DNA from: an uncultured Eubacterium sp.
Lineage (GTDB): Bacteria > Bacillota > Clostridia > Lachnospirales > Lachnospiraceae
Assembly (NCBI GenBank): GCA_947088865.1
Contig: CAMUHY010000002.1
Location: forward strand, 186,001 to 250,000
DNA: 64,000 nucleotides
Direction of reading: 5' to 3'
Under the pieces are notes generated by a model. That model was not told the DNA's origin. It worked only from the letters and a program-made list of their open reading frames with translations, and ran no database searches. Both the position numbers and the translations under genes were made by a program. This document shows, piece by piece, positions 35,080-43,679 of the stretch. The stretch's first letter is position 1. Every line of letters starts with the position of its first letter.

Positions 35080-35859
35080 TCAATAATCAATAGTCTTAGC
35101 TGCCCTTCTATGTTTAATAACATAAAGGGCAATTCCGATTGCTACAATAAATATAGAGATAAATTGTGATGTCGATAAAAATCCAATTGCACCACGATAA
35201 TCATTTCTAAAAAATTCAATAATAAATCTTCCAATTCCATAAAGAACCATATACATACTTGCAATATCGCCCGGCAAACTCTTTTTTGACTTCTTAAAAA
35301 CAACATCTGCAAATACAATCAGTATGGCTGCTATAATAAAATTGCCAAGCGCTGAATAAATTTGTACTGGTATTAATGCAACTCCTGCCGGAGCCTGCCC
35401 TCCTGCCGGAAATACCACTGAAAAAGCAGAATCGGTTTCTTTTCCATAACAACACCCTGCCAAAAAACAGCCAATACGCCCAAATCCTTGCGCTATGGAT
35501 ATTTCTGGCATAATTAAATCAAAATAGGTCAAGAAATCCAATTTTTTTACTCTGCAATATAACATATTACATAAAATTCCGGAGATAATACCTCCATAGA
35601 TAACAAAGCCAGAAGACCCCAAAAAATGCAACGGGTCTTGTATAAACGATTTAAAATCAACAATAATAAATAAAATCTTGGCTCCAACAAATCCCATAAT
35701 TGCAGCAATAACAGCAATATCAATAACCGCCTCATCCTTTAGACCTTTTTGCTTTGCTCGAAATTGTCCAACAAACAAAGCAATAATAAAACCAATTCCT
35801 ATCATAAATCCATATCCTGGTATACTTATCGAACCAAGCTTAAATAATTCAATTTTCAT
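35080..35859 (-). CDS. lgt: Prolipoprotein diacylglyceryl transferase
   Basis: 259 residues with seven membrane helices. GRIGCFLAGCCYGKETD is the Lgt signature carrying the essential Arg and substrate-site residues; the N-terminal SIPGYGFMIGIGFIIALFVG and GRFIIEFFRNDYRG are also conserved. It attaches diacylglycerol to the lipobox cysteine of prelipoproteins. AAGGAG precedes the ATG. It follows the YkgJ-like gene by 8 bp in a compact operon with nth. Confidence 0.96.
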   Translation of the reverse strand: MKIELFKLGSISIPGYGFMIGIGFIIALFVGQFRAKQKGLKDEAVIDIAVIAAIMGFVGAKILFIIVDFKSFIQDPLHFLGSSGFVIYGGIISGILCNMLYCRVKKLDFLTYFDLIMPEISIAQGFGRIGCFLAGCCYGKETDSAFSVVFPAGGQAPAGVALIPVQIYSALGNFIIAAILIVFADVVFKKSKKSLPGDIASMYMVLYGIGRFIIEFFRNDYRGAIGFLSTSQFISIFIVAIGIALYVIKHRRAAKTIDY

Positions 35860-35867
35860 AACACTCC

Positions 35868-36545
35868 TTATTTTTTAAACTGCTCCTCTATTTTGTTTTG
35901 AAATTCTTGATAAAATTTTTCGTCACTGTCATAACGTGCCATATAAAAATTTTGTAATGTGGACATACAACACCTTTTTACTGCGGCGCTGTCAAAATCT
36001 GGCTGTGACACAATATCTGCAATCTTTTTTTGCATTTTGCACACATATTTATGCCAATCAATTAAAAAGTTTTTATAATGGTCACTATTGTCTGCTTCAA
36101 TCCACTTTTTTACTTTTATCTTTGTCAAATTGCTTTTATGACATTGACCTTTTTGCACAATATATTTGAAATGTTCTTCATCTTCCCAAAAACGCCCTAA
36201 TGGAAACAAACGACACACACTCGGTCTAGCCTGATGGATGGTGCAGCGGTTATCTTTGCTTAAAAAAGAACAACAATTTGTATCTTGTGTCATCTTAATA
36301 TTAGGCAGCATTAATCCATCTACTATATTAATTTCAATCTTCCCATTTAAAAGCTGTTCAAATGAACAATGAAGGTTTAGACACAATCGATGCACATCAT
36401 ATGGGTCTAAAATAATCGTCTTATCCATTCCTTGACAACACGTAACTGCACAGTCTCTACATCCTCCTGTGTCCACTTTAACCATATCATTTTCTGTATA
36501 CAAACGTCCATCCGAAATATCTTCCAATGCGCACTGTCGATTCAT
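35868..36545 (-). CDS. YkgJ-family cysteine-cluster protein
   Basis: 225 residues. The cysteine-rich pattern CRDCAVTCCQGMDKTIILDP, then CCSFLSKDNRCTIHQARPSVCRLFPLGR, matches the putative zinc or Fe-S binding YkgJ/CxxCxxCC family. The function is unknown, although distant similarity to the FliB cysteine cluster is known. The ATG overlaps the nth stop (ATGA), so it is translated from the same message. A convergent or independent role cannot be decided. Confidence 0.88.
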   Translation of the reverse strand: MNRQCALEDISDGRLYTENDMVKVDTGGCRDCAVTCCQGMDKTIILDPYDVHRLCLNLHCSFEQLLNGKIEINIVDGLMLPNIKMTQDTNCCSFLSKDNRCTIHQARPSVCRLFPLGRFWEDEEHFKYIVQKGQCHKSNLTKIKVKKWIEADNSDHYKNFLIDWHKYVCKMQKKIADIVSQPDFDSAAVKRCCMSTLQNFYMARYDSDEKFYQEFQNKIEEQFKK

Positions 36546-37246
36546 ACTTTTTCTCTTTTCTTTCCTTCTTCTTTTTTTGTTCCTTCTTTTTTCTTTGTTT
36601 CTTTTTGGGATACATGAATATTTTTCTTACAGATATCCGAAAGACAACATTTGTCACAATATGGAGTGGTTCGTGCTGTGCAGACGTCTCTGCCGTGATG
36701 TACCAACCTGTGACAGAAATCACTTCCTTCTTTTGGCGGTATAATCTTCCACAATTCCATCTCCACTTTTTTTGGTTCTTTGATATCTTTTACCAATCCA
36801 ATTCGATTGCAAAGCCTTATACAATGCGTATCGGTGACAATTGCAGGCTTTCCAAACACATCACCCATAATCAGATTCGCACTTTTCCTTCCAACACCAG
36901 GCAGCTTTAACAATTCTTCAAAATCATCTGGAACTTTATCTTTATATTGCTCGTGAAGCATTTTCATACAAGTGCTAATATCTCTTGCCTTACTTCTTCC
37001 TAAGCCGCAAGGGCGCACAATCTCTTCTATCTTTGCAACATCCGCTTCTGCCAAAGCTTCAACGGTTGGATATTCTTTAAACAATTTTGCAACAATCACA
37101 TTCACTCTTGCATCGGTACATTGGGCAGCAAGCCTTACACTAACCAGCAACTTCCATGCATCGTCATAATCCAGTGAACAACTAGCCTCAGGATATTCCT
37201 TTTTTAGCCTCTTAATCACTTCTAAAGCCAACTGTTTTTTTGTCAT
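36542..37246 (-). CDS. nth: Endonuclease III
   Basis: 234 residues. Helix-hairpin-helix LPGVGRKSANLIMGDVFG contains the catalytic Lys, and VDTHCIRLCNRIG style sequence the catalytic Asp (VTDTHCIRL). The C-terminal [4Fe-4S] loop is CTARTTPYCDKCCLSDIC; the first spacing is seven residues, one more than the usual six, which is worth noting. A Lys/Glu-rich tail (about 215-234) extends beyond the usual end. It excises oxidised pyrimidines. It heads the nth-ykgJ-lgt operon. Confidence 0.95.
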   Translation of the reverse strand: MTKKQLALEVIKRLKKEYPEASCSLDYDDAWKLLVSVRLAAQCTDARVNVIVAKLFKEYPTVEALAEADVAKIEEIVRPCGLGRSKARDISTCMKMLHEQYKDKVPDDFEELLKLPGVGRKSANLIMGDVFGKPAIVTDTHCIRLCNRIGLVKDIKEPKKVEMELWKIIPPKEGSDFCHRLVHHGRDVCTARTTPYCDKCCLSDICKKNIHVSQKETKKKEGTKKEEGKKREKV

Positions 37247-37472
37247 ATCTTTTACATACCTTTCTGCAAATTTATCATAAAATGATATTTTTCTATTATA
37301 GTAAACTATAAATGCCTTTACATTATACCTATTTTTATTGTCTACTTCAAGATGGTTTCAGAAATCGAATGTAAGCTATTTTAGTACAATATACACAAAT
37401 AAATAAAAAAGATTGTTGCATAAACAATAAGTCTAAAAACACAACTTATTATGTTTAACAACAATCTTTTCT
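37247..37472. other. Intergenic region upstream of nth
   Basis: 226 bp, AT-rich, no gene. It contains the terminator of the ABC operon (37407-37464) and presumably the nth promoter; no strong promoter was identified. Confidence 0.5.
37407..37464 (-). terminator. Long hairpin terminator of the MacB-like ABC operon
   Basis: GATTGTTGCATAAACAATAA pairs imperfectly with its complement near TTATTATGTTTAACAACAATC; on the minus strand TTTTTTATTT follows. It lies 9 bp after the ATPase stop codon. Confidence 0.82.
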
Positions 37473-38201
37473 TTATTTTATATTATTTTCAATATCTGTT
37501 CTATTTTGCTTAAGCAATTCATTATAACTGTCATTTACAATTTTTCCATCATTAATTGTAATCACTCGGTTGGTCATCGAAGCTATTTTTGTATCATGTG
37601 TGACGATAATAACCGTTTTTCCTGTTTTATTGATATCCTTTAAAAGGTTTAAAACTTCCTCTCCAGTTTTTTGGTCTAAAGCTCCTGTCGGTTCATCTGC
37701 CAGTATTATATTTGCATCCATTACCAAAGCCCTTGCAATTGCAACTCTTTGCTGCTGACCTCCAGACATTTTTGCAGGTTTTTTATTAATAACGTCTTCA
37801 ATTCCTAACTGTTTTACAACTTCACTTATCTTACTTACTCTGCTGCTTTTTTTTACATTATTTATTAAAAGAGGCAGTTCTATATTCTCATATGCTGTAT
37901 AGTAATCCATCAAAGCAAAATGCTGATATATAAAACCAATTTCACTTTTTCGTATCTGCTCTATATCTTTTCGTCTTAACCCCAAAGTGTCTTTGCCATT
38001 GATTAAATAATGCCCTTCTGAATAATCCAATACACAGCCAAGAATATTTAACAATGTACTTTTTCCAGACCCTGATGGTCCCATTATCGCTATAAATTCT
38101 CCATCTTTTATTGTCAAATGAACATGGTCTAAGGCTCTCACTATAATACCTGATGAATCATATATCTTACTTACATCAATAATTTCAATCAAATTTTTCA
38201 C
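37473..38201 (-). CDS. ABC transporter ATP-binding protein (MacB/LolD type)
   Basis: 242 residues. Walker A GPSGSGKSTLLNILG, Q-loop IGFIYQHFALMDYYTA, signature KMSGGQQQRVAIARALVMD and Walker B NIILADEPTGALD are intact. Conservation is closest to the MacB/LolD/FtsE group that pairs with FtsX-like permeases, two of which precede it. These systems use ATP to move lipoproteins or peptides at the membrane, not to import solutes. The start is uncertain: GTG at 38201 or a TTG at 38192 with AAGGTG 6 nt upstream. Confidence 0.93.
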   Translation of the reverse strand: MKNLIEIIDVSKIYDSSGIIVRALDHVHLTIKDGEFIAIMGPSGSGKSTLLNILGCVLDYSEGHYLINGKDTLGLRRKDIEQIRKSEIGFIYQHFALMDYYTAYENIELPLLINNVKKSSRVSKISEVVKQLGIEDVINKKPAKMSGGQQQRVAIARALVMDANIILADEPTGALDQKTGEEVLNLLKDINKTGKTVIIVTHDTKIASMTNRVITINDGKIVNDSYNELLKQNRTDIENNIK

Positions 38202-38210
38202 CTTCTCATC

Positions 38211-39302
38211 TTATATATATTTAAAACTCTCTTTATTCTTTAGAACTTTATATAATGGATAAAGCATTGTTCCCAATACTGCTGCAAATTCTGCACCAAC
38301 AACAAGCAAAATATTTCTTGCTGTAATAGAAATGTCTGCTCCTCCACATATTCCAATCACCATATATATAACTAAAAAGGCACAACAGGACAACAGACTA
38401 ATCTCTACAATCTCACGCATCATATCTATAATTAATCGCATGTCACCCATTCCCAACAACTTTTTAATTGCATATTCTTTTCTTCGCTGAAGAATCCAAA
38501 ATTCCGAAACAACCATACAATTCAAGATACAAAAACAATATGCAATAACATTTATTTTTAGATTTTCCTTTGCTAATGTCTGTTCTAATACACTGTCGTT
38601 ATCACTGTTTATTTTAACAGCCTCAATAGCGCTATCCCCATCATAGCTTTTTATATTTCCATATACCATAGAATATGTCTTTTCTTCTATGTTGGAATCA
38701 CTGCATAGTTCTACTGTATATGAAAGTTGTTTTGTCAACGCCTTCTTTACATTATCGCCCATTGAATCCATATGAAAAACTAGCTTGTCATCCCAATAAT
38801 CCGAAACTTCACTTCCAATAATTCCAACAATTTTATACTTTTCACCCTCTATTGTCAAAAATAAATCATCACCTTGCTTTATTGCAATCTTTGCTTTATT
38901 TTTTCCAACAGCAATTTCATTGCTTTTTGGGGTTCCCGGTAATCGTCCGCTTAAAACTGGATACTTTAAAGATTCATTATTTTTTAAAATAACCTCGCAT
39001 AAATATGATTTGCCCAATTCTGCAATTGCCACACTAAATTTCTTTTTTATTATTAAATTGCATTGTTCAACATCACTACTTATTCCAGAAATAACATCTG
39101 TTTTCTTGGATGTTGTTATCTGCATCTGTATTACATTCTTATACAATGAACGAAGCCTGTCATTTTCCTTGTTATACGCTTTATTATATACACCAAGCGC
39201 ACCAAATATCGTAAACAGCACAATCACTTGTCCAATTACCATAAATGTAGCAGTCAATCTATAACGAAACAAACGTTTTACTATTTTCATACAAATAACC
39301 AT
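38211..39302 (-). CDS. FtsX-like permease, second of two
   Basis: 363 residues. One N-terminal membrane helix (LTATFMVIGQVIVLFTIFGA), an extracytoplasmic domain of about 200 residues, and three C-terminal helices (about 250-270, 300-320, 330-350). This is the MacB/FtsX layout. It precedes the ATPase by 9 bp and follows the larger permease by 48 bp. The two permeases are divergent from each other and probably form a heterodimer with the ATPase. Confidence 0.85.
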   Translation of the reverse strand: MVICMKIVKRLFRYRLTATFMVIGQVIVLFTIFGALGVYNKAYNKENDRLRSLYKNVIQMQITTSKKTDVISGISSDVEQCNLIIKKKFSVAIAELGKSYLCEVILKNNESLKYPVLSGRLPGTPKSNEIAVGKNKAKIAIKQGDDLFLTIEGEKYKIVGIIGSEVSDYWDDKLVFHMDSMGDNVKKALTKQLSYTVELCSDSNIEEKTYSMVYGNIKSYDGDSAIEAVKINSDNDSVLEQTLAKENLKINVIAYCFCILNCMVVSEFWILQRRKEYAIKKLLGMGDMRLIIDMMREIVEISLLSCCAFLVIYMVIGICGGADISITARNILLVVGAEFAAVLGTMLYPLYKVLKNKESFKYI

Positions 39303-39350
39303 ACTTTCCTATCAACCTGCAAATTTAAGTTTCTAAAGCAAATTTGCTAG

Positions 39351-40577
39351 TTACTCTTTTTCCTGAATTAAATCTGAAATTTTCATTTTTCTAAAGATAA
39401 TATTAGGCACGATTCCTACTGTAACAAACATAAATAAAACAATACTAATCAATACAATCGGCAAGGCATACTCATGTGCAACAACCATATTTTCTTTTAA
39501 AATGTTACCGTCAATATATATATTCCCTACATACAAGCTGCCAAATAATTTAAACTGTCTTACACCCCAAATTATCAATGATGGAAATAAAAAAATTGCA
39601 CCATTATAAATATAAGAAAGCCTTATCACTTCTTTTACCCTCATTCCACAAGATATCATAATCCCATAAGAAGCCCTATCTGAATAAAGATGAACAATTG
39701 TTGTAACAATCATAGAAAACAAAGACGCAATCATAAAATATATGGTTGCTGTCGCATTGGCATTATGAGCTAGTCCCTTATCTTCAATTTCTTTATTAAC
39801 CATTTCTTCAATGCTTATAATACTTACTGTCAGTCCATTTTCAACGGCAAAATTTCTTATATTGTTATTTATTTTTTCTGCATCACCATCTATACAATAA
39901 TAATATTCATAAGAAAAATCTACAAAGGAAGCTGTATCATATTTAGAATAATCGTTAGTCAATAAAATAAATTGATTATCAAGCACATAACTGTCCCCAC
40001 TTGCTTGATTATTAAATAAACGTCCCCTTTTTGGCCATGAAGAACCTTTCTTTAGAAATCCAGCAACCACCGCATCATCTTTGGAATATAGCGAAACAGT
40101 ACATATATCGCCTATATTATATTGACCTTTTAAATTAGCGCCTAAAAGTACTTTTTGATAACCATTATTAGAATCAAGCGACTGTTTTTGTTCATCGCTT
40201 AAATTCAAATTTCCCATATCCATTAAATCCCATTGGACAACAATACCATTTATACTGTTTTCATCTTTTATCATAACGGCTTCTGAAAAAAAGCCGCTGT
40301 ATCTAATATTTTCAAGTTCCTTTATATAATTTACAATCGTTTGACCATTCTCATATGTATTGCTGTTTCCTATACACTGTATGTAATATATATCTTTATA
40401 ATTATTAGAAAACATATTTGTAATACGGTCTAAGGCATATCTGCTGCTTATATAATTTGTAAATACAATATCAAGCATGTAAAATGTAACAACATTCATA
40501 CACAGCAATAATATTGTTATAAAAATTCTTTTGTAAATACTTCTATATGCTATTATGAAGCTGTTTAAAAACCGCAT
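39351..40577 (-). CDS. FtsX-like permease, first of two
   Basis: 408 residues. An N-terminal helix (FITILLLCMNVVTFYMLDIV), a periplasmic-type domain, then C-terminal helices TIYFMIASLFSMIVTTIV, GAIFLFPSLIIWGV and LPIVLISIVLFMFVTVGIV. The topology matches MacB-family permeases, although sequence similarity to named members is low. AAGGAG lies 10 nt before the ATG. It is the third gene of a five-gene operon that starts with a small secreted protein. Confidence 0.83.
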   Translation of the reverse strand: MRFLNSFIIAYRSIYKRIFITILLLCMNVVTFYMLDIVFTNYISSRYALDRITNMFSNNYKDIYYIQCIGNSNTYENGQTIVNYIKELENIRYSGFFSEAVMIKDENSINGIVVQWDLMDMGNLNLSDEQKQSLDSNNGYQKVLLGANLKGQYNIGDICTVSLYSKDDAVVAGFLKKGSSWPKRGRLFNNQASGDSYVLDNQFILLTNDYSKYDTASFVDFSYEYYYCIDGDAEKINNNIRNFAVENGLTVSIISIEEMVNKEIEDKGLAHNANATATIYFMIASLFSMIVTTIVHLYSDRASYGIMISCGMRVKEVIRLSYIYNGAIFLFPSLIIWGVRQFKLFGSLYVGNIYIDGNILKENMVVAHEYALPIVLISIVLFMFVTVGIVPNIIFRKMKISDLIQEKE

Positions 40578-40605
40578 GAAGCTATTTTCTCCTTAACTTT
40601 CAATA

Positions 40606-41547
40606 TCACTGAATATAATAATCCATATGACTGTCTTTCCATTCATCATAAGCTGCCTTATCACTTATTTCATATATCCCATTACCACACATACGATATG
40701 TATAGGGCATTTCTTTATCAAAATTTAAAACAATTAATATCTGAGCATAATCGCCCTTTTCATGTAAATCATTATAATCAATATAATAAACACCTGTTTT
40801 TTCAATCTTCTTTTCTGCTAATAAGTCAAACTTGTCCAAATTATTATCTTGATACTGATTTTCCCATGTACCATAGTATTGATTTTCAAATTCTCCATAT
40901 TGTTTCCATGAAAATTCCATTGTATTTCCAAGTTCTTCTTCCCAAAGCGTAACTGGAATACCATATAATTTTACTGTCAACTTTGGAATAGTATCAAAAA
41001 AATCTTCATAAATTGCAAAGGATACTGCTTGGACGTCTTGTGTTTCAACTATAAATTTATCAATTGTGGTCTTATCATGTACATTCCCTTTTCCTTCACT
41101 TGATACATTTTCCCCTTCTTTTACTACCATTAATGGATTATTCGCTTTTTCACTATTAGCCCCTTCTAATTCAGGCTGAGAATTGCATTGACTTTCACAG
41201 CCTTCCGCTTTATGTTTAATACTGTTACAGCCACTAGGACAATTTATATTTTTAAAAGCAGCAAAGCTAAAATCTAAATCATAACTATCTTCTATATATG
41301 AAACACCTTTAATCTTATTTTCTACATGTGGATAATACACATATTTAACATCTTTATATTCAAACTGACTCTCCATTCTCTCCCAGCCATCATAAACTTG
41401 CACTGTTTCATTTTCTTGAATAATACTTTTAGTTTCATATTGAGGCTCTGTTAATACTTCATTTTCAACAGACCAACTATTTTCACCACAACCTGAAATA
41501 CAACATATTGCCAGCAAAAGAAAAACATAATTTCTTTTCTTCTTCAT
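40606..41547 (-). CDS. Hypothetical lipoprotein of the MacB-like operon
   Basis: 313 residues from the ATG at 41547, with GGGAG about 10 nt upstream; a start 39 bp earlier lacks a site. The signal peptide ends in the lipobox ICCISGC, so it should be lipidated at that Cys and sit outside the membrane. The rest is acidic and soluble, with a Cys-rich patch (CPSGCNSIKHKAEGCESQC) that could form disulfides or bind metal. No known family recognised. It is encoded between the small secreted protein and the permeases, so a substrate-handling or immunity role is inferred. Confidence 0.8.
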   Translation of the reverse strand: MKKKRNYVFLLLAICCISGCGENSWSVENEVLTEPQYETKSIIQENETVQVYDGWERMESQFEYKDVKYVYYPHVENKIKGVSYIEDSYDLDFSFAAFKNINCPSGCNSIKHKAEGCESQCNSQPELEGANSEKANNPLMVVKEGENVSSEGKGNVHDKTTIDKFIVETQDVQAVSFAIYEDFFDTIPKLTVKLYGIPVTLWEEELGNTMEFSWKQYGEFENQYYGTWENQYQDNNLDKFDLLAEKKIEKTGVYYIDYNDLHEKGDYAQILIVLNFDKEMPYTYRMCGNGIYEISDKAAYDEWKDSHMDYYIQ

Positions 41548-41667
41548 TTTCGATATACTCCCTATATAGTCCAAAGAGTAATTCATAAAAAATTTTCAAT
41601 GAATTACTCTTTGAAATGAAATCCTACTTTAATATTAATTTTATTAATTTATGCAATACACCTTATA

Positions 41668-42072
41668 TTAACTTTCAGAAAGTTCCATTGTATCATAACA
41701 TTCATTTGGATTAGAATATAACTTATGAACACTGGTATAATCCTCAGACCATTCATAATCTGATGAATATGTTGGGTCACTATAAGATACTCCACTACTA
41801 TAAGTATATTGTTCACTATTTTGATATGTAGTTGTCACTTGTAAAAGAGCTAAATGTGCTGAATTTCCTCTTATTGTACCCGCACTGACATTACGCATAC
41901 CATTGGAATAATTGCTATTAAGATACGCATATCCTCCCTTTTCCATATTCTGTGAAGCTGCAAATGCAACCGTAGTCATAGAAGATATTAATAATGCTGA
42001 TAACGCTGCTGCTCTAACAATTGTTCTTTTTGATTTTTTTACAATTGATACATTATTTTCTTTCCTCTTCAT
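41668..42072 (-). CDS. Small secreted protein heading the MacB-like operon
   Basis: 134 residues. A signal peptide with a basic start (MKRKENNVSIVKKSKRTIVR) and hydrophobic core (AAALSALLISSMTTVAFAA) is cleaved after AFA. The mature part is rich in Tyr, Ser and Asn (GGYAYLNSNYSNGMRNVSAG; YTYSSGVSYSDPTYSSDYEW). Its composition, size and position before ABC genes recall lactococcin-972-type secreted bacteriocins, but I cannot claim homology. GGAGG precedes the ATG. Function unknown. Confidence 0.72.
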   Translation of the reverse strand: MKRKENNVSIVKKSKRTIVRAAALSALLISSMTTVAFAASQNMEKGGYAYLNSNYSNGMRNVSAGTIRGNSAHLALLQVTTTYQNSEQYTYSSGVSYSDPTYSSDYEWSEDYTSVHKLYSNPNECYDTMELSES

Positions 42073-42510
42073 TGTAAACTTCCTCCTATATTTTATTAGA
42101 ACTTTTTAAATAAAAATAAATATTAATTAAGTTTTTGTATTATTTTACTATATATAAATATAAATTCCAACACTTATTTAATTGTATTTACATTATTTAT
42201 AAATAAATATTTTATACATATATAATATTAATACACGAAACATAACTATATTTTATTTAAAAATCTGCAAATTTCATTGCTATTTAGCAAGATTTAAGCC
42301 AAAATTTATCTTTCTCTCTATATATTGTTCAATTTTTGTACTATGATAATTTATTTATACATTTATTATGTTGGTCTTTTATGTTCTCTTGTTATACGTT
42401 TATCTGTGTGCTAAACTGTATTTTATAAACATATCAAACAAATATTTTTCACTTATTTTATTGTTTGCCTATAAAACTTCATTTTATTTTTAGGAGAGGA
42501 GTCAAAAGCG
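42073..42510. other. Divergent promoter region between the two peptide-related operons
   Basis: 438 bp of extremely AT-rich DNA separating the leftward secreted-protein operon from the rightward PqqD-HprK operon. It must carry both promoters. I see no clear dyad or repeat, and the only longer frame (42368-42493, a hydrophobic 41-mer) lacks a ribosome binding site. Confidence 0.6.
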
Positions 42511-43677
42511 ATGAAAACCTATAATTACACACTTCAATATATTGATAACATTCCTTATCTTATCCCTTTTGGACAAGGTATATCTGACCATATTCCTTCT
42601 GTTTTACTAAATGAAACAAGTGTAATGATATGGAATGCTATTCAAGCCTATGAAACGGAAGAAGAAATTATTTTTCATTTAATACAGACCTTTCAACCTG
42701 ACACGGAAAATGAAAAAATAGAATTAGAAAATGATATCAAACAATTTATGAACCATTTAGAAATGTATAATATTTTTGGCAACCAATCATTCCATGTTTT
42801 AGTACCTTATAAAACAAAAAATATTACCTTTCATATTGCTGGGATTTCCATGTTGTATGTAGGACTTGAAGCTTTATTTTCAGATGATTTTATTCCCTTT
42901 TTATCAAACAACGAAAAACAACCTGAAATAACAATTTATACCTCCTTAACATTGCCGCATTTTAAATCCATAGGCACTATTCTTGTCCGAAGCGATGATA
43001 TTACAATTTGTGAAAATGATAATGAATATATATTTATAATGAATACCTATCAATATGTAAAAGAATGTCATCTTTCTAAAGATGGCGCAAAATGTATTTT
43101 ATATCATCTTGACTTGCAGCCTGCTGACTATAAGACAGCAAAAGAAGAAGTATTCCACACTATTCGATTTGTGTTTTTATATGTAGCAGCACAGCATGAT
43201 ATGTTTATTATTCATTCCGCTTCAATATTATATAAAAATAAAGCATGGCTATTTTCTGCCTCTTCTGGTACAGGCAAATCCACCCATACCTCGTTATGGA
43301 AAAATTTATATCACACGCCTTGTATCAATGGCGATTTAAATCTTTTAGCTATCACCAAAAACCATGTAGAAGTTCGCGGAATCCCTTGGTGCGGGACTTC
43401 TGGCATAAGCGACAACAAGACCTATCCTTTAGGCGGAATTATTCTTTTAAAACAGCATCCAACTGATAAAATACAACCTCTTACACCGGCAGAAAAAATC
43501 TTGTATACTATGCAGCGTTTTATATCACCTGCATGGAATAAAGAAATGGTACAAAAAAATCTAAATGCTGCCTGTTTTATATCAAAACATGCCATGATAA
43601 CTAAACTTTTATGCACAAAAGAGTCATCTTCTGCACAGCTTATCCATGCAGAAATTGATAACTATGAGGAGCAGTAA
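42511..43677 (+). CDS. PqqD-like domain fused to HPr-kinase-like ATPase
   Basis: 388 residues. Residues 1-90 (LLNETSVMIWNAIQAYETEE, hydrophobic, acidic) resemble the PqqD/RRE peptide-recognition fold. Residues 230-390 are HprK-like: IIHSASILYKNKAWLFSA, the P-loop SASSGTGKSTHT (Lys256), INGDLNLLA with an acidic residue at 275, and GIPWCGTSGIS. Related PqqD-HprK or HprK-like kinases occur in lasso-peptide and other RiPP clusters, where one is known to phosphorylate a peptide. AGGAGAGGAG precedes the ATG. No precursor peptide or cyclase gene is beside it. Confidence 0.82.
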   Translation: MKTYNYTLQYIDNIPYLIPFGQGISDHIPSVLLNETSVMIWNAIQAYETEEEIIFHLIQTFQPDTENEKIELENDIKQFMNHLEMYNIFGNQSFHVLVPYKTKNITFHIAGISMLYVGLEALFSDDFIPFLSNNEKQPEITIYTSLTLPHFKSIGTILVRSDDITICENDNEYIFIMNTYQYVKECHLSKDGAKCILYHLDLQPADYKTAKEEVFHTIRFVFLYVAAQHDMFIIHSASILYKNKAWLFSASSGTGKSTHTSLWKNLYHTPCINGDLNLLAITKNHVEVRGIPWCGTSGISDNKTYPLGGIILLKQHPTDKIQPLTPAEKILYTMQRFISPAWNKEMVQKNLNAACFISKHAMITKLLCTKESSSAQLIHAEIDNYEEQ

Positions 43678-43679
43678 CT

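Noticed and set aside
42368-42493. 41-codon hydrophobic frame just upstream of the PqqD-HprK gene as a RiPP precursor
   Set aside because: It has no ribosome binding site, no cysteine/serine-rich core or leader motif, and lies in extremely AT-rich DNA where such frames arise by chance.
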